Part shown: positions 27,651-36,309 of the stretch, one piece after another
Layout of the letters: every line of letters starts with the position of its first letter
How positions within the stretch are numbered: the stretch's first letter is position 1
Position numbers and translations under genes: made by a program
From: an uncultured SAR116 cluster alpha proteobacterium
GTDB taxonomy: Bacteria; Pseudomonadota; Alphaproteobacteria; Puniceispirillales; Marisalimonadaceae
NCBI GenBank assembly: GCA_902619485.1
Contig: CACNEF010000001.1
Coordinates: forward strand, 310,001-374,000
Length of the DNA: 64,000 nucleotides
Reading direction: 5' to 3'
The notes under the pieces: generated by a model
Databases searched by the model: none
What the model was told of the DNA's origin: nothing
The model's input: the letters and a program-made list of their open reading frames with translations, nothing else

Positions 27651-28340
27651 ATGAAAATTGCAATAATGCAACCTTATTTTTTACCTTATATTGGATATTG
27701 GCAATTGATCGGTGCTGTAGATACATTTGTGATTTTCGATGATGTTAACTTTAGAAAAAAAAGCTACATTTATCGCAACTATATATTATCTAATGGTGTA
27801 TCAAGTCAAATAAATTTAGAATTACTTGGAGCAAGCCAAAACAAATTGATTAACGAAATAGAAATAAGTTTTAATTTTGACAAACTTATAAAAACTATTT
27901 ATCACAATTATAATAAATCCCCTTTTTTCGACGAAGTTTTTCCTGTTATACGAAATTTTTTATTTTATAAGGAAAAAAATCTTTCAAAATTCCTTGGATA
28001 TTCACTACTAAACCTTTCAAAATACTTGGAAATTAATACAAATTTTGTTTATTCAAGTGATATTGATAAAGATGATAATAACAAAGGACAAAAAAAAATT
28101 ATTGATATTTGTAAAATACTGAATGCTACAAATTATTTAAATCCGATTAACGGAATAAATCTTTATAGTAAAGAAAAATTTAGTGAAAATGATATAAAGC
28201 TAAATTTTCTCGAAACCAAATCTTTTAAATATAATCAATTTAAAAACAAATTTGTTCCATATCTTTCAATAATCGATATTTTAATGTTTAATGATAAACA
28301 AGAGATTAGAAAATTACTCCAAAATTATAAACTGAAATGA
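27651..28340 (+). CDS. WbqC-like family protein
   Basis: A 229-residue protein of the WbqC family. It is recognised by the start KIAIMQPYFLPYIGYWQLI followed by FVIFDDVNFRKKSYIYRN. The family is frequent in O-antigen and capsule loci, especially beside sugar aminotransferases. It is suspected to modify amino sugars, but no reaction is firmly known to me. It lies nine bases after the VioA-like gene and before a PglD-like acyltransferase, so attachment of a group to the 4-amino sugar is a fair hypothesis. Confidence 0.75.
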   Translation: MKIAIMQPYFLPYIGYWQLIGAVDTFVIFDDVNFRKKSYIYRNYILSNGVSSQINLELLGASQNKLINEIEISFNFDKLIKTIYHNYNKSPFFDEVFPVIRNFLFYKEKNLSKFLGYSLLNLSKYLEINTNFVYSSDIDKDDNNKGQKKIIDICKILNATNYLNPINGINLYSKEKFSENDIKLNFLETKSFKYNQFKNKFVPYLSIIDILMFNDKQEIRKLLQNYKLK

Positions 28341-28350
28341 AAGAAAAAAA

Positions 28351-29016
28351 TTGGAAAAACTTATAATATATGGAAATGGCAAGATATCTAGAGTACTTTA
28401 TCATTTTCTAAAAAAACAGTTTAAATTGATTGCATTTACAGTTGATTCTAAATATATCAAAAAAAAAGATATATATGGATTACCTGTAATCCCCTTTGAA
28501 AATATTGAGAACACATATGATCCAAGTGTCAATAATTTGATAATTGCAGTTGGTTATATTGATATGAATAATTTAAGAGAACAAAAATATTTGGAAGGGA
28601 AACAAAAAGGCTTCAATTTTATAAACTATATTCATCCTTCAGTTGAAATTCACGATAATTTTCAAATTGGAGAAAATAACGTTCTTTTAGATCAAGTCTC
28701 TATTCAGCCTTACTCAAAAATTGGAAATAGTAATTTTATATGGAGCAACGCAGTCTTGGGCCATGGTGCATGTATTGAAAATTCAAATTGGATAGCTTCC
28801 AATGCAACAGTTTCTGGTGACACTACAATAAAGTCAAAATGTTTTATTGGAGTAAATTCAACAATCGGACATAATGTTGTCGTAGGAGATGAAAACTTTA
28901 TAGGCGCTCATACTTTAGTAACAAAGAATACAAAAAGTAACGAAGTTTATATTTCAAAAGAAGGAGATAAATTCAGACTTGATAGCAAAAGATTTCTTCT
29001 ATTTGCAAAGGTGTAA
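28351..29016 (+). CDS. PglD/NeuD-like sugar O/N-acyltransferase
   Basis: A 221-residue two-domain acyltransferase. A Rossmann-like N-terminal part begins LIIYGNGKISRVLYHF, and left-handed beta-helix hexapeptide repeats run from about residue 90 (IHPSVEIHDN, VLGHGACIEN, STIGHNVVVG). His in the GHGA segment is the likely catalytic base. Members acetylate amino sugars or sialic acids using acyl-CoA. The apparent start is TTG at 28351, since no ATG lies in frame before the Rossmann strand. It may act on the VioA product or another sugar of this locus. Confidence 0.8.
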   Translation: MEKLIIYGNGKISRVLYHFLKKQFKLIAFTVDSKYIKKKDIYGLPVIPFENIENTYDPSVNNLIIAVGYIDMNNLREQKYLEGKQKGFNFINYIHPSVEIHDNFQIGENNVLLDQVSIQPYSKIGNSNFIWSNAVLGHGACIENSNWIASNATVSGDTTIKSKCFIGVNSTIGHNVVVGDENFIGAHTLVTKNTKSNEVYISKEGDKFRLDSKRFLLFAKV

Positions 29017-29087
29017 AAATTAAATTTTTAAAAGTATATTTATCTTATATTTACCAAGGTTATTTGATTTGACGATTTAAATTTTGA

Positions 29088-29912
29088 ATGCTAGTAGTAA
29101 GAAAAATTATGATTGGAAATTTTATGGTTAACCATATCAATGAAATTGAAAAAGAAGGTTATACAATTTTAAAAAATGCTATTGATATTGACACAGTCAA
29201 TAAATTAAAAGACAGTATCCTTTATATTGATGAAAACTGGGAAAAACCAAATCCTGAAACCACACCCAGATTAAATCGAGAAAGCAAAGTTGTTTATAAT
29301 CCTGAACAAAAAGATAGGATTTTTTCAAAAATCGTTCTTGGTAACAATAATCTTAAATCAATTCTTACTTATTTTTTAAATGATAAATTTTACAAACAAA
29401 TATCATCTGACAAACCTAATTATATTTTAAGAGCAATGATTGCAAGAAGTAGCTCATCATCTGATCTTCCACTACACATAGATTCTTTTATTCCTAACTC
29501 AGGAAAGAGACCATTTGTAATGCAAGCGTCAATAATTATTGACAAACACGATGATGAAACTGGATCGACTGTTGTTATACCTCAAAGTCATTTGTTAGAT
29601 GATTATGCCCCGCAAGATAAATTCAATGAGGCCATACCAATATATAGTAACCCAGGGGATATAGTAGTTTGGGACAGCCGTCTTTGGCATGGGGCATTGT
29701 CAAACAAAAGTAAAAAAAGTCGTTGGGCTCTAATTGCAACTTTTACCAGATGGTGGATTAAACAAAACTATGAAATAACGTCAAACTTACCTAAGGAAAT
29801 TTACGAGGACATGAGCGATGAAGAAAAAAGTATTATTGGCTTTTGCTGTATACCACCAAAAAATGAGTTTGAGAGAATTGATATAAAAGCTGGATACGAG
29901 GTATTAAAATAA
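29088..29912 (+). CDS. phytanoyl-CoA dioxygenase (PhyH) family hydroxylase
   Basis: A protein of up to 274 residues with the Fe(II)/2-oxoglutarate dioxygenase signature. HID is at about 130-132 in LPLHIDSF, the distal His is in RLWHGALSN (about 205), and Arg is near 216 for 2-oxoglutarate. IIDKHDDETGSTVVIPQSH forms the core sheet. It should hydroxylate a small molecule or carrier-bound group. In-frame ATGs at 29109 and 29124 are alternative starts and may be better, since the first residues look non-conserved. It directly precedes the CmcI-like gene (adjacent stop/start) and a carrier protein gene. Confidence 0.8.
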   Translation: MLVVRKIMIGNFMVNHINEIEKEGYTILKNAIDIDTVNKLKDSILYIDENWEKPNPETTPRLNRESKVVYNPEQKDRIFSKIVLGNNNLKSILTYFLNDKFYKQISSDKPNYILRAMIARSSSSSDLPLHIDSFIPNSGKRPFVMQASIIIDKHDDETGSTVVIPQSHLLDDYAPQDKFNEAIPIYSNPGDIVVWDSRLWHGALSNKSKKSRWALIATFTRWWIKQNYEITSNLPKEIYEDMSDEEKSIIGFCCIPPKNEFERIDIKAGYEVLK

Positions 29913-30623
29913 ATGGATAAAAAATTTAGCAAATTTTCTTTCGAATTGGGTGATTTTTACCCTTTTCAAAATAAACATGATTTAACAATTGAACAGATAA
30001 ATACTATTGAAAACTTTCATAAACTTTATTTTGAGTTACTTGAAAAAAAATCTGGATTACAAATCAGTTGGCTTGGACATCAAACTGGCAAAACGCCGTC
30101 TGATCTATGGTTATACCAGGAATTGATTGTAAAAAACAAACCCGACTTAATTATCGAAACTGGAACCCATTGGGGTGGATCAGCAATGTTTTTATCAACT
30201 ATGTGTAATATTTTAAGTTTTGGTGAGGTATTATCGATTGACTTATACCCAAAAGAAAACCTTCCAAAAGCAGATAGGTTAGAATATCTTCATGGATCTA
30301 GTATAGATAAAGAAATTTTTGATAAGGTAAAACATAAATGTAAAAATAAAAATAATGTAATGGTCATACTTGACTCTAATCATGAGACATCACACGTCCT
30401 AGAAGAATTAAGACTCTATTCTAAATTAGTTCCACTTAATGGTTATATTATTGTTGAGGACACATTCTTAAATGGTCATCCTAGTCATGTAGAATTTGGT
30501 TCTGGTCCTTACGAGGCTGTTGATTTGTTTCTTAAAGAAAATAATACTTTTGTAACCGACAAAAGTTTAGAAAAATTTTTATTTACATTGAATTACAACG
30601 GATTTCTTAAAAGAATAAGTTAA
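29913..30623 (+). CDS. CmcI-family protein (cephalosporin hydroxylase/methyltransferase-like)
   Basis: A 236-residue protein with a SAM-binding motif LIIETGTHWGGSAMFLS (about 85-101) and IVVEDTFLNGHP-like metal and substrate residues (VEDTFLNGHPSH) near 186. This matches the CmcI/rhamnosyl O-methyltransferase family. Despite the 'cephalosporin hydroxylase' name, members are often O-methyltransferases. The start codon follows the dioxygenase stop with no gap, so the two are strongly coupled. It may methylate the hydroxyl placed by the dioxygenase, but that is inference. Confidence 0.78.
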   Translation: MDKKFSKFSFELGDFYPFQNKHDLTIEQINTIENFHKLYFELLEKKSGLQISWLGHQTGKTPSDLWLYQELIVKNKPDLIIETGTHWGGSAMFLSTMCNILSFGEVLSIDLYPKENLPKADRLEYLHGSSIDKEIFDKVKHKCKNKNNVMVILDSNHETSHVLEELRLYSKLVPLNGYIIVEDTFLNGHPSHVEFGSGPYEAVDLFLKENNTFVTDKSLEKFLFTLNYNGFLKRIS

Positions 30624-30743
30624 ACAATATTTTACTTTATATTTTATGTATTAGATTATAATTATAATTAAACTTAATCAATTCTCAAAAATTTTGTTAT
30701 ATCTTTTTTAATATATTGAAAATTATTTCAAAGGTCATTAATC

Positions 30744-30977
30744 ATGGAAGAGTTAAATAAAATTCTAAATGAAGTTTTAAAAATAGATATTAATGAACTT
30801 AACGATACTTTATCAATGCAAAATTATGAAATTTGGGATTCTTTAAAACACATGGAATTAATAGTTTCTATAGAAGAAAATTTAAATATTGAACTAAGCA
30901 TGGATGATATTATGGATATGACTGATATAGGATCTATAAAAAAAATAGTAAGCGATAAGTTAAAAAATGAAACTTGA
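30744..30977 (+). CDS. acyl carrier protein
   Basis: A 77-residue discrete carrier protein. The phosphopantetheine attachment motif is WDSLKHMELI with Ser33, followed by the acidic helix VSIEENLNIELSMDDI. The variant WDSLKH differs from the DSLD of the fatty-acid AcpP and fits specialised carriers, as in DltC-like or NRPS-like systems. The gene overlaps the following SDR by 11 bp. An amino-acid-type adenylation enzyme is at 33777, and together they look like a private aminoacyl- or acyl-thioester route in the locus. Confidence 0.88.
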   Translation: MEELNKILNEVLKIDINELNDTLSMQNYEIWDSLKHMELIVSIEENLNIELSMDDIMDMTDIGSIKKIVSDKLKNET

Positions 30978-31710
30978 AAATAAAATAGCCTTAGTTACTG
31001 GAGGTGCAAGTGGTCTTGGAAAAACTGTAAGTGAACTTCTTCTTAATTGCAAAACCAAGGTTGCTGTATTAGACAATAATGAAAAGGCTCTTGGCGAACT
31101 TAACAATCATTCAGACTTGCTTAAAATCAAGTGTGATGTAACCAATGAGAAAATGGTCTCAAATGCTATAAATAAAATTAAATTAAGATTTTCTAATATT
31201 GATATTTTAATAAATAATGCGGGGTTGTTATATAGTGAACCACTTATTAACATAATGTCAGCCAAAAGAAGACACAGCTTATACAATTGGCAAAAAATTA
31301 TAGATGTTAATCTTATGGCACCTTTTATTGTCAGCACGTATGTCGCAGAATTAATGGTTATAAAAAGAACAAAAGGGATAATTATCAATATAAGTTCTAT
31401 AAGTGCTAATGGAAATGCCGGTCAAACGGCTTACAGTGCATCAAAAGCAGGCCTTGAGGCTATGACAAAAGTTTGGGCAAAAGAACTTGGAATTTTTGGA
31501 ATACGATGTATCTCTATTGCTCCTGGATTTATGAATACCAATTCAACAAATATTTCTGTTACAAATGAGGTTCTTAACCACGTTAAAGAACAAACACCTA
31601 TAAAAAAACTTGGAAGTACAAATGACATTGCACAAGCGATAAAATTTGTTATCAAAAACGAGTATATAAATGCAAAAACTTTAGATATTGATGGTGGTTT
31701 AGTTCTTTAA
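30967..31710 (+). CDS. SDR family oxidoreductase (FabG-like)
   Basis: A 247-residue classical SDR. TGGASGLGKTV is at 11-21, NNAGLLY near 82, the catalytic Ser-Tyr-Lys in ISSISANGNAGQTAYSASKAG near 145-165, and DGGLVL closes the protein. It resembles 3-oxoacyl-ACP reductases. The overlap with the acyl carrier protein gene suggests reduction of a carrier-bound keto group, although a sugar substrate is possible. Confidence 0.85.
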   Translation: MKLENKIALVTGGASGLGKTVSELLLNCKTKVAVLDNNEKALGELNNHSDLLKIKCDVTNEKMVSNAINKIKLRFSNIDILINNAGLLYSEPLINIMSAKRRHSLYNWQKIIDVNLMAPFIVSTYVAELMVIKRTKGIIINISSISANGNAGQTAYSASKAGLEAMTKVWAKELGIFGIRCISIAPGFMNTNSTNISVTNEVLNHVKEQTPIKKLGSTNDIAQAIKFVIKNEYINAKTLDIDGGLVL

Positions 31711-31782
31711 TTAAAAACAATAAATTTAATGTCTTTTGTTTATTAATTTTGTATATATAAATTTTAAATGGGAAATATTTGT

Positions 31783-31811
31783 TTGCAATTTTGAAACACC
31801 TTATCTATAAA
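31783..31811 (+). promoter_or_regulatory. putative promoter upstream of methyltransferase gene
   Basis: The hexamer TTGCAA is separated by 17 bp from TATAAA, which is 66 bp before the ATG at 31878. It lies in a 167-bp AT-rich spacer after the SDR gene and may provide an internal promoter. In sequence this AT-rich, matches to promoter hexamers are not rare. Confidence 0.4.
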
Positions 31812-31877
31812 TTTGTTATTAAAATTAAAATATTTTAAAACTTTTTTAACGCACATATTTTAACTTACTAACAAAAA

Positions 31878-32849
31878 ATGTTTGAAAATTTCATTTCACC
31901 GAGTAATCGTAAAAAATTAAGGATAAAGTCTAACAAGTTATTTGATGGCATGATAACATTTGACGTTATTAACGGTATTCCAGACCTTATATATCCAAAA
32001 CTTTTAGATAAAATTGATTTAGATGCAAAGAATTTTTATGAAGGAAGAGCAGAAGAATATGACAAATATCTTCATTTAACTTTCCAAACTTACAATGAAA
32101 ATGAAAATGCTGTCAGAAACAAGATGATTGATTTACTTAATTTGAAAAGTAATTTTAAAGTTTTAGAGGTTGCTTGTGGTACTGGAAGAGACTCAATATT
32201 AATAGACAAAAGACTTTCCAGTCATGCAGAATTGCATTTGACTGATATCTCTCATGATATGTTAAAAAAAGCAAAAGAAAAATTGAATGACTCAAATAGC
32301 AACACTTATTATTGTATGTGTAATGCCTTATTTCTTCCTTTTCCAGATAACTATTTCGATGCATTTTATTCATTCGGTGCACTTGGCGAATTTTCTGATA
32401 AAAGACAATTCTTCAAAGAAATAATTAGAGTATGTAAAAAAGGGGCAAAGGTTGTGGTTGGTGACGAAAATTTACCTATTTGGCAACGTGACACTATGTT
32501 TGGGAAAATACTTTCAAATTATAATAAACAATTTTTAGCGGAAGTACCTTTTTATGATCTTCCTATAGAGGCAAGAGAAGTTAAATGTGAATGGATTATT
32601 GGTGGAGTATTTTACCTTATTGATTTTATAGTTGGAGAAGGTGAGCCATATGCAAATTTTGATTTTCAAATTCCTGGCGTGAGAGGTGGTACTCACAAAA
32701 CAAGATATTATGGCAACTTAGAGGGAGTATCTCGAGAAACATCTAACTTAGCATGGAAAGCAAGAGAGAAAACAGGGAAAAGTATGCATAAATGGCTTGA
32801 TGAATTGGTTAAAAAGGAAGCTCTTAAAATTTTGGAGTCCAAAAAGTGA
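31878..32849 (+). CDS. class I SAM-dependent methyltransferase
   Basis: A 323-residue protein. The N-terminal 40 residues resemble the small Trm112-like segment that often precedes such methyltransferases (ending in NGIPDLIYPKLL). Motif I VLEVACGTGRDSI is near residue 95, an acidic LTDISHDML follows, and YSFGALGEFSDKRQF contains the post-I region. The C-terminal 120 residues are an extension of unknown role. The next gene starts within its stop codon (GTGA overlap). The likely target is a small molecule or sugar. Confidence 0.78.
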   Translation: MFENFISPSNRKKLRIKSNKLFDGMITFDVINGIPDLIYPKLLDKIDLDAKNFYEGRAEEYDKYLHLTFQTYNENENAVRNKMIDLLNLKSNFKVLEVACGTGRDSILIDKRLSSHAELHLTDISHDMLKKAKEKLNDSNSNTYYCMCNALFLPFPDNYFDAFYSFGALGEFSDKRQFFKEIIRVCKKGAKVVVGDENLPIWQRDTMFGKILSNYNKQFLAEVPFYDLPIEAREVKCEWIIGGVFYLIDFIVGEGEPYANFDFQIPGVRGGTHKTRYYGNLEGVSRETSNLAWKAREKTGKSMHKWLDELVKKEALKILESKK

Positions 32850-33772
32850 AATGGACTAAAATTGGTAAGATATTTTCAGTTGACAAAAATTTTGGATGGA
32901 TGAATACACACGCCCAAATTCCCACAGTTTTGAATCTAACAAACAAACTAAGGGTATATTTTGCAACTAGAATTTCAAAAACAGAAAGTAAGACAACTTT
33001 TTTAGATTTAGATATTAAAGATCCAAAAAAAATACTTTATATACATGACAAACCAATCTTAAATAATGGTAAACCTGGGACTTTTGATGAACATGGTATC
33101 ATGCCAGCTGGAGTTGTAAGGTATAAAGATAAAATTTATCTATATTATAGTGGTTGGAGTAGAAAAAGCTCCGTGCCTTATAATAATTTAACTGGATTAG
33201 CTATAAGTGATGATGATGGATGGTCTTTTAAAAAAATAAGTGATGGTCCTATACTAAGCTCAAATATCTATGAACCATATTCTACCACCTCCCCGTTTGT
33301 TTTTTTGGAAAATGAAATATTCCATATGTTTTATTGTTCGGGCACTAATTGGATAAAAATCAATAATAAATATGAGCATACATATGATATAAAGTATGCG
33401 AGTTCTAAAAATGGTGTTAACTTCTATCAAAATGGATTATCAATTGTTAAAACACAAAATGGAAATGAAGCTATTACAAGACCTGTAATTTTAAAAAGAA
33501 AAGATATCTACCACATGTATTATTGTTTTAGAGGCTCAGAAGATTTTAGAGATGGTAAAAATTCATATAAAATAGGATATTCATGGTCAGATGATTTAGT
33601 AAATTGGTCAAGAGATGACCTTCAAGCAAATATCAACATTAGTAAAAATGGATGGGATAGTAAAATGATGGCATATCCATATATAATCGAAACTATTTTT
33701 GGAACATATATGTTTTACAATGGGAACGGTTTTGGGCAAAGTGGATTTGGGTTTGCAAAATTAGAAGATTAA
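32846..33772 (+). CDS. five-bladed beta-propeller glycosidase-like protein
   Basis: A 308-residue protein with repeated patterns such as KIYLYYSGWS, IFHMFYCSGT, IYHMYYCFRG and TYMFYNGNG. These resemble the blades of GH43/GH32/GH130-like propellers. There is no signal peptide, so it would be cytoplasmic. Such proteins are seen in polysaccharide loci, where some may act as phosphorylases or have lost activity. The start is a GTG overlapping the methyltransferase stop. No specific reaction can be assigned. Confidence 0.6.
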   Translation: MKWTKIGKIFSVDKNFGWMNTHAQIPTVLNLTNKLRVYFATRISKTESKTTFLDLDIKDPKKILYIHDKPILNNGKPGTFDEHGIMPAGVVRYKDKIYLYYSGWSRKSSVPYNNLTGLAISDDDGWSFKKISDGPILSSNIYEPYSTTSPFVFLENEIFHMFYCSGTNWIKINNKYEHTYDIKYASSKNGVNFYQNGLSIVKTQNGNEAITRPVILKRKDIYHMYYCFRGSEDFRDGKNSYKIGYSWSDDLVNWSRDDLQANINISKNGWDSKMMAYPYIIETIFGTYMFYNGNGFGQSGFGFAKLED

Positions 33773-33776
33773 AAAA

Positions 33777-35324
33777 ATGGCTACTTACTTCAACTTAGCA
33801 GAATATTTCTATATATCTGCAAAAAATTATCAAGACAGACCTGCTTTAAGATATAAAAAAGAAATCATTACATATAATCAACTTAATAAATTATCTAATC
33901 AATTAGCTAATTATTTTTTATCTCTTAAAATTAAACGTTACGATGTGATTGGAATTTTAAATACTAAAAAGTATCTAGGATATGCAAGCATGCTTGCATG
34001 TCTAAAAATTGGAGCAATTTATACAAATATAGACGAAGAAAATCCACCAAATAGATTAGAAAAGATATTATGTAAATGCAAAACGAAATTATTAATTAGT
34101 GACCACAAACCCATTGCTGCCATTAATAATCTAGTATGTAAATTGAATATCAATTTTATAGATTTATCAGAAAATAACGAGTTTGCTAACTTGAACGATT
34201 GTAACTTAGAAAGTTCTAAAAATATAATAGGAACAAATCCAGCGTATATTATGTTTACGTCAGGCAGCACAGGTATTCCCAAAGGTGTTACTATAACTCA
34301 TGCAAATGTTATAAGTTTTTTAGAGTGGAGCATAAAGAAGTATAATATTAACTCTAATGATATTTTTGCTCAGGTTAACCCAATGTATTTTGATAATTCT
34401 GTTTTTGACTTTTATACTGCTTTATTTAGTGGAGCTAGCTTAGTTCCTATTAAAAAAGAAGTAACGACTAATATTTTAGAACTAGTAAATTTAGTTGATG
34501 AGATGAAATGTACTATATGGTTTAGTGTTCCATCTTTATTAATATTCCTGCAAACTGCAAAAGCACTAAACAAAAATACTTTTCAAACAATTAGAGTTTT
34601 TACTTTTGGTGGAGAAGGTTATCCCAAATCTGAACTAAAAAAACTTTATGAATTATATAAAGATCAAGCTAGAATTATAAATGTTTATGGACCAACTGAA
34701 GGTACTTGTATATGTTCTTCCCATGAAATTACAGAAATCGATTTTAAAAATATGAATACATTAGCCCCGCTTGGTAAAATAAATCCTAACTTTGACATAA
34801 TAATAATTGATGAAAAAATGAATGAGGTTAAAAAAGGTCATAAAGGAGAACTTTGTCTAATTGGTCCTAATATTGCTCTAGGATATTATAACGATATAAA
34901 CAGAACTAATCAGAATTTTATACAAAATCCCAAGATAAATACTCATAAAGATACCATTTATAGAACTGGCGATATAGTATATGAAAAAAATAATGTGCTT
35001 TGGTTTTCAGGTAGAATAGATAATCAGATAAAACATATGGGCTATAGAATTGAGCTAGAAGAGATAGAAGCTGCACTCAATGGATTTTCTTATGTTAGCC
35101 AAACAGCCGTATTATATAGAAGAGTAAACGTGAATTATGGAAAAATTATAGCTTATGTAGCATCAAAAAAAAATATTTCTGAACAACAAATTAAAAAAGA
35201 TTTAAGCAATATTTTACCCAAATACATGATACCCAACATTATAACAATTAGCGATCAACTACCAAAAAATACTAATGGTAAAGTTGACAGAAAAAAATTA
35301 AGTTCTATTAAAATTGACATGTAG
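33777..35324 (+). CDS. amino-acid adenylation enzyme (NRPS A-domain/DltA-like)
   Basis: A 515-residue stand-alone ANL adenylation enzyme. The P-loop MFTSGSTGIPKG is at 159-170. YFDNSVFD (205-211) contains Asp206, which in this family pairs with the substrate alpha-amino group. NVYGPTEGTC, YRTGDIVYE and GRIDNQIKHMGYRIELEEIE follow, and the C-terminal lysine is in KNTNGKVDRKKL. It should form an aminoacyl-AMP and load it on a carrier protein, probably the one at 30744. Amino-acid choice cannot be read reliably. It is the last gene before a 129-bp gap. Confidence 0.83.
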   Translation: MATYFNLAEYFYISAKNYQDRPALRYKKEIITYNQLNKLSNQLANYFLSLKIKRYDVIGILNTKKYLGYASMLACLKIGAIYTNIDEENPPNRLEKILCKCKTKLLISDHKPIAAINNLVCKLNINFIDLSENNEFANLNDCNLESSKNIIGTNPAYIMFTSGSTGIPKGVTITHANVISFLEWSIKKYNINSNDIFAQVNPMYFDNSVFDFYTALFSGASLVPIKKEVTTNILELVNLVDEMKCTIWFSVPSLLIFLQTAKALNKNTFQTIRVFTFGGEGYPKSELKKLYELYKDQARIINVYGPTEGTCICSSHEITEIDFKNMNTLAPLGKINPNFDIIIIDEKMNEVKKGHKGELCLIGPNIALGYYNDINRTNQNFIQNPKINTHKDTIYRTGDIVYEKNNVLWFSGRIDNQIKHMGYRIELEEIEAALNGFSYVSQTAVLYRRVNVNYGKIIAYVASKKNISEQQIKKDLSNILPKYMIPNIITISDQLPKNTNGKVDRKKLSSIKIDM

Positions 35325-35453
35325 CGATACTTTTCAAAAAAATCTATTATACTAATATTTTAGATTAGAGCTATAAACAGAATTATTATTTGTAAGTATT
35401 AAAGGTTTAATATATTAAGCACCATAATAAAGTAAATTCATAAAGGTCAAAAT

Positions 35454-36194
35454 TTGTCAAAAAATCAAAAACTTGAAGTTGAAAAATGGACAAACTATTA
35501 TTTAAATCTTGATTCATTTCTACAACCTAATGAATATCTATTAAAATTACTTATTGGTAATTATGAAGGCAAAAAAAATTTTCTGTCTGGAAAAAAAAGT
35601 TGGCGAAAAACTTTTTCAAAATTAAATGTTCTTGATTTATCTTGTGGTGATGGAAGAAACCTAATATTATTAGACAAACTTGGTTTTAATGTATTTGCTA
35701 CCGAGATAAGTGACGAAATTTGTCAAATAGTTTGTGAAAATCTTAAAAAACATCAAATTAATGAACTCCAAATCAAGACCGGATTTAACAATAGTATTCC
35801 TTTTAAAAATAATTTTTTTGATTTTTTAGTTTCTTGGAATGCTCTTTATTATTTAGATCACAAAAATCATAAAATATCTGAAAATTTAAACGAAATTTCT
35901 CGAGTTTTAAAAAAAGATGGTATTTTCATTGGTTCAATTCCTGGACCTAAATGTTATTCTGTTTTAGGGGGCACTAAAGTTGGAGCTTCACAGGTGGAAA
36001 TAAATCCTACAACAAATTCGAACTGGGGAGGAGGTTTGTTAAATAATACTATTTTATACTTAGTAGAAACAAAACAACATTTACAAGAAATATTGAGTGA
36101 TAAATTTTACGAAATTGAAATTTCTGAGCTATTTTGGGACGGATTTGGGTCAGCTCCACTTCATTATTTTATGTTCATAAGTAAGAAAAAGTAG
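35454..36194 (+). CDS. class I SAM-dependent methyltransferase
   Basis: A 246-residue methyltransferase with motif I VLDLSCGDGRNL near residue 60, ATEISDEICQI in the second strand and VSWNALYYLDHKN near 125. Translation seems to begin at TTG (35454), with AAAGG nine bases upstream. The last 30 codons together with the downstream spacer are present a second time at 37154-37247, after the TylF-like gene. This is evidence of local duplication. The substrate is unknown; a sugar hydroxyl or amine is likely in this setting. Confidence 0.78.
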   Translation: MSKNQKLEVEKWTNYYLNLDSFLQPNEYLLKLLIGNYEGKKNFLSGKKSWRKTFSKLNVLDLSCGDGRNLILLDKLGFNVFATEISDEICQIVCENLKKHQINELQIKTGFNNSIPFKNNFFDFLVSWNALYYLDHKNHKISENLNEISRVLKKDGIFIGSIPGPKCYSVLGGTKVGASQVEINPTTNSNWGGGLLNNTILYLVETKQHLQEILSDKFYEIEISELFWDGFGSAPLHYFMFISKKK

Positions 36195-36309
36195 TAAAAT
36201 CTAAAGATATGATGTTTAATTTATAATTATTAATTAAATAATCTAAAAACTAACAAATTTATGTTATGGCTAATATTGAAATAACAATTATCGTTAATAT
36301 TTAAATGAC
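36101..36309 (+). repeat. direct repeat copy A
   Basis: About 209 bp covering the end of the methyltransferase gene, the spacer and the first codons of a glycosyltransferase gene. It is matched by 37154-37358 with scattered substitutions and small indels. Within it, a near-identical run extends from the cattatttt stretch through the shared AAGTAAGAAAAAGTAG stop. The two copies bracket the TylF-like methyltransferase. Confidence 0.85.
36266..36304 (+). pseudogene. remnant of a glycosyltransferase gene start
   Basis: An ATG at 36266 opens MANIEITIIVNI and then stops. The intact gene at 37314 begins MANTEVTIIVNTLNDE. One base fewer in the run before AAATGAC shifts the frame and creates TAA. The fragment is therefore a dead copy of the first dozen codons. 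The ATG now used by the TylF-like gene (36305) lies in the matching position, in a different frame from the original gene. Confidence 0.75.
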
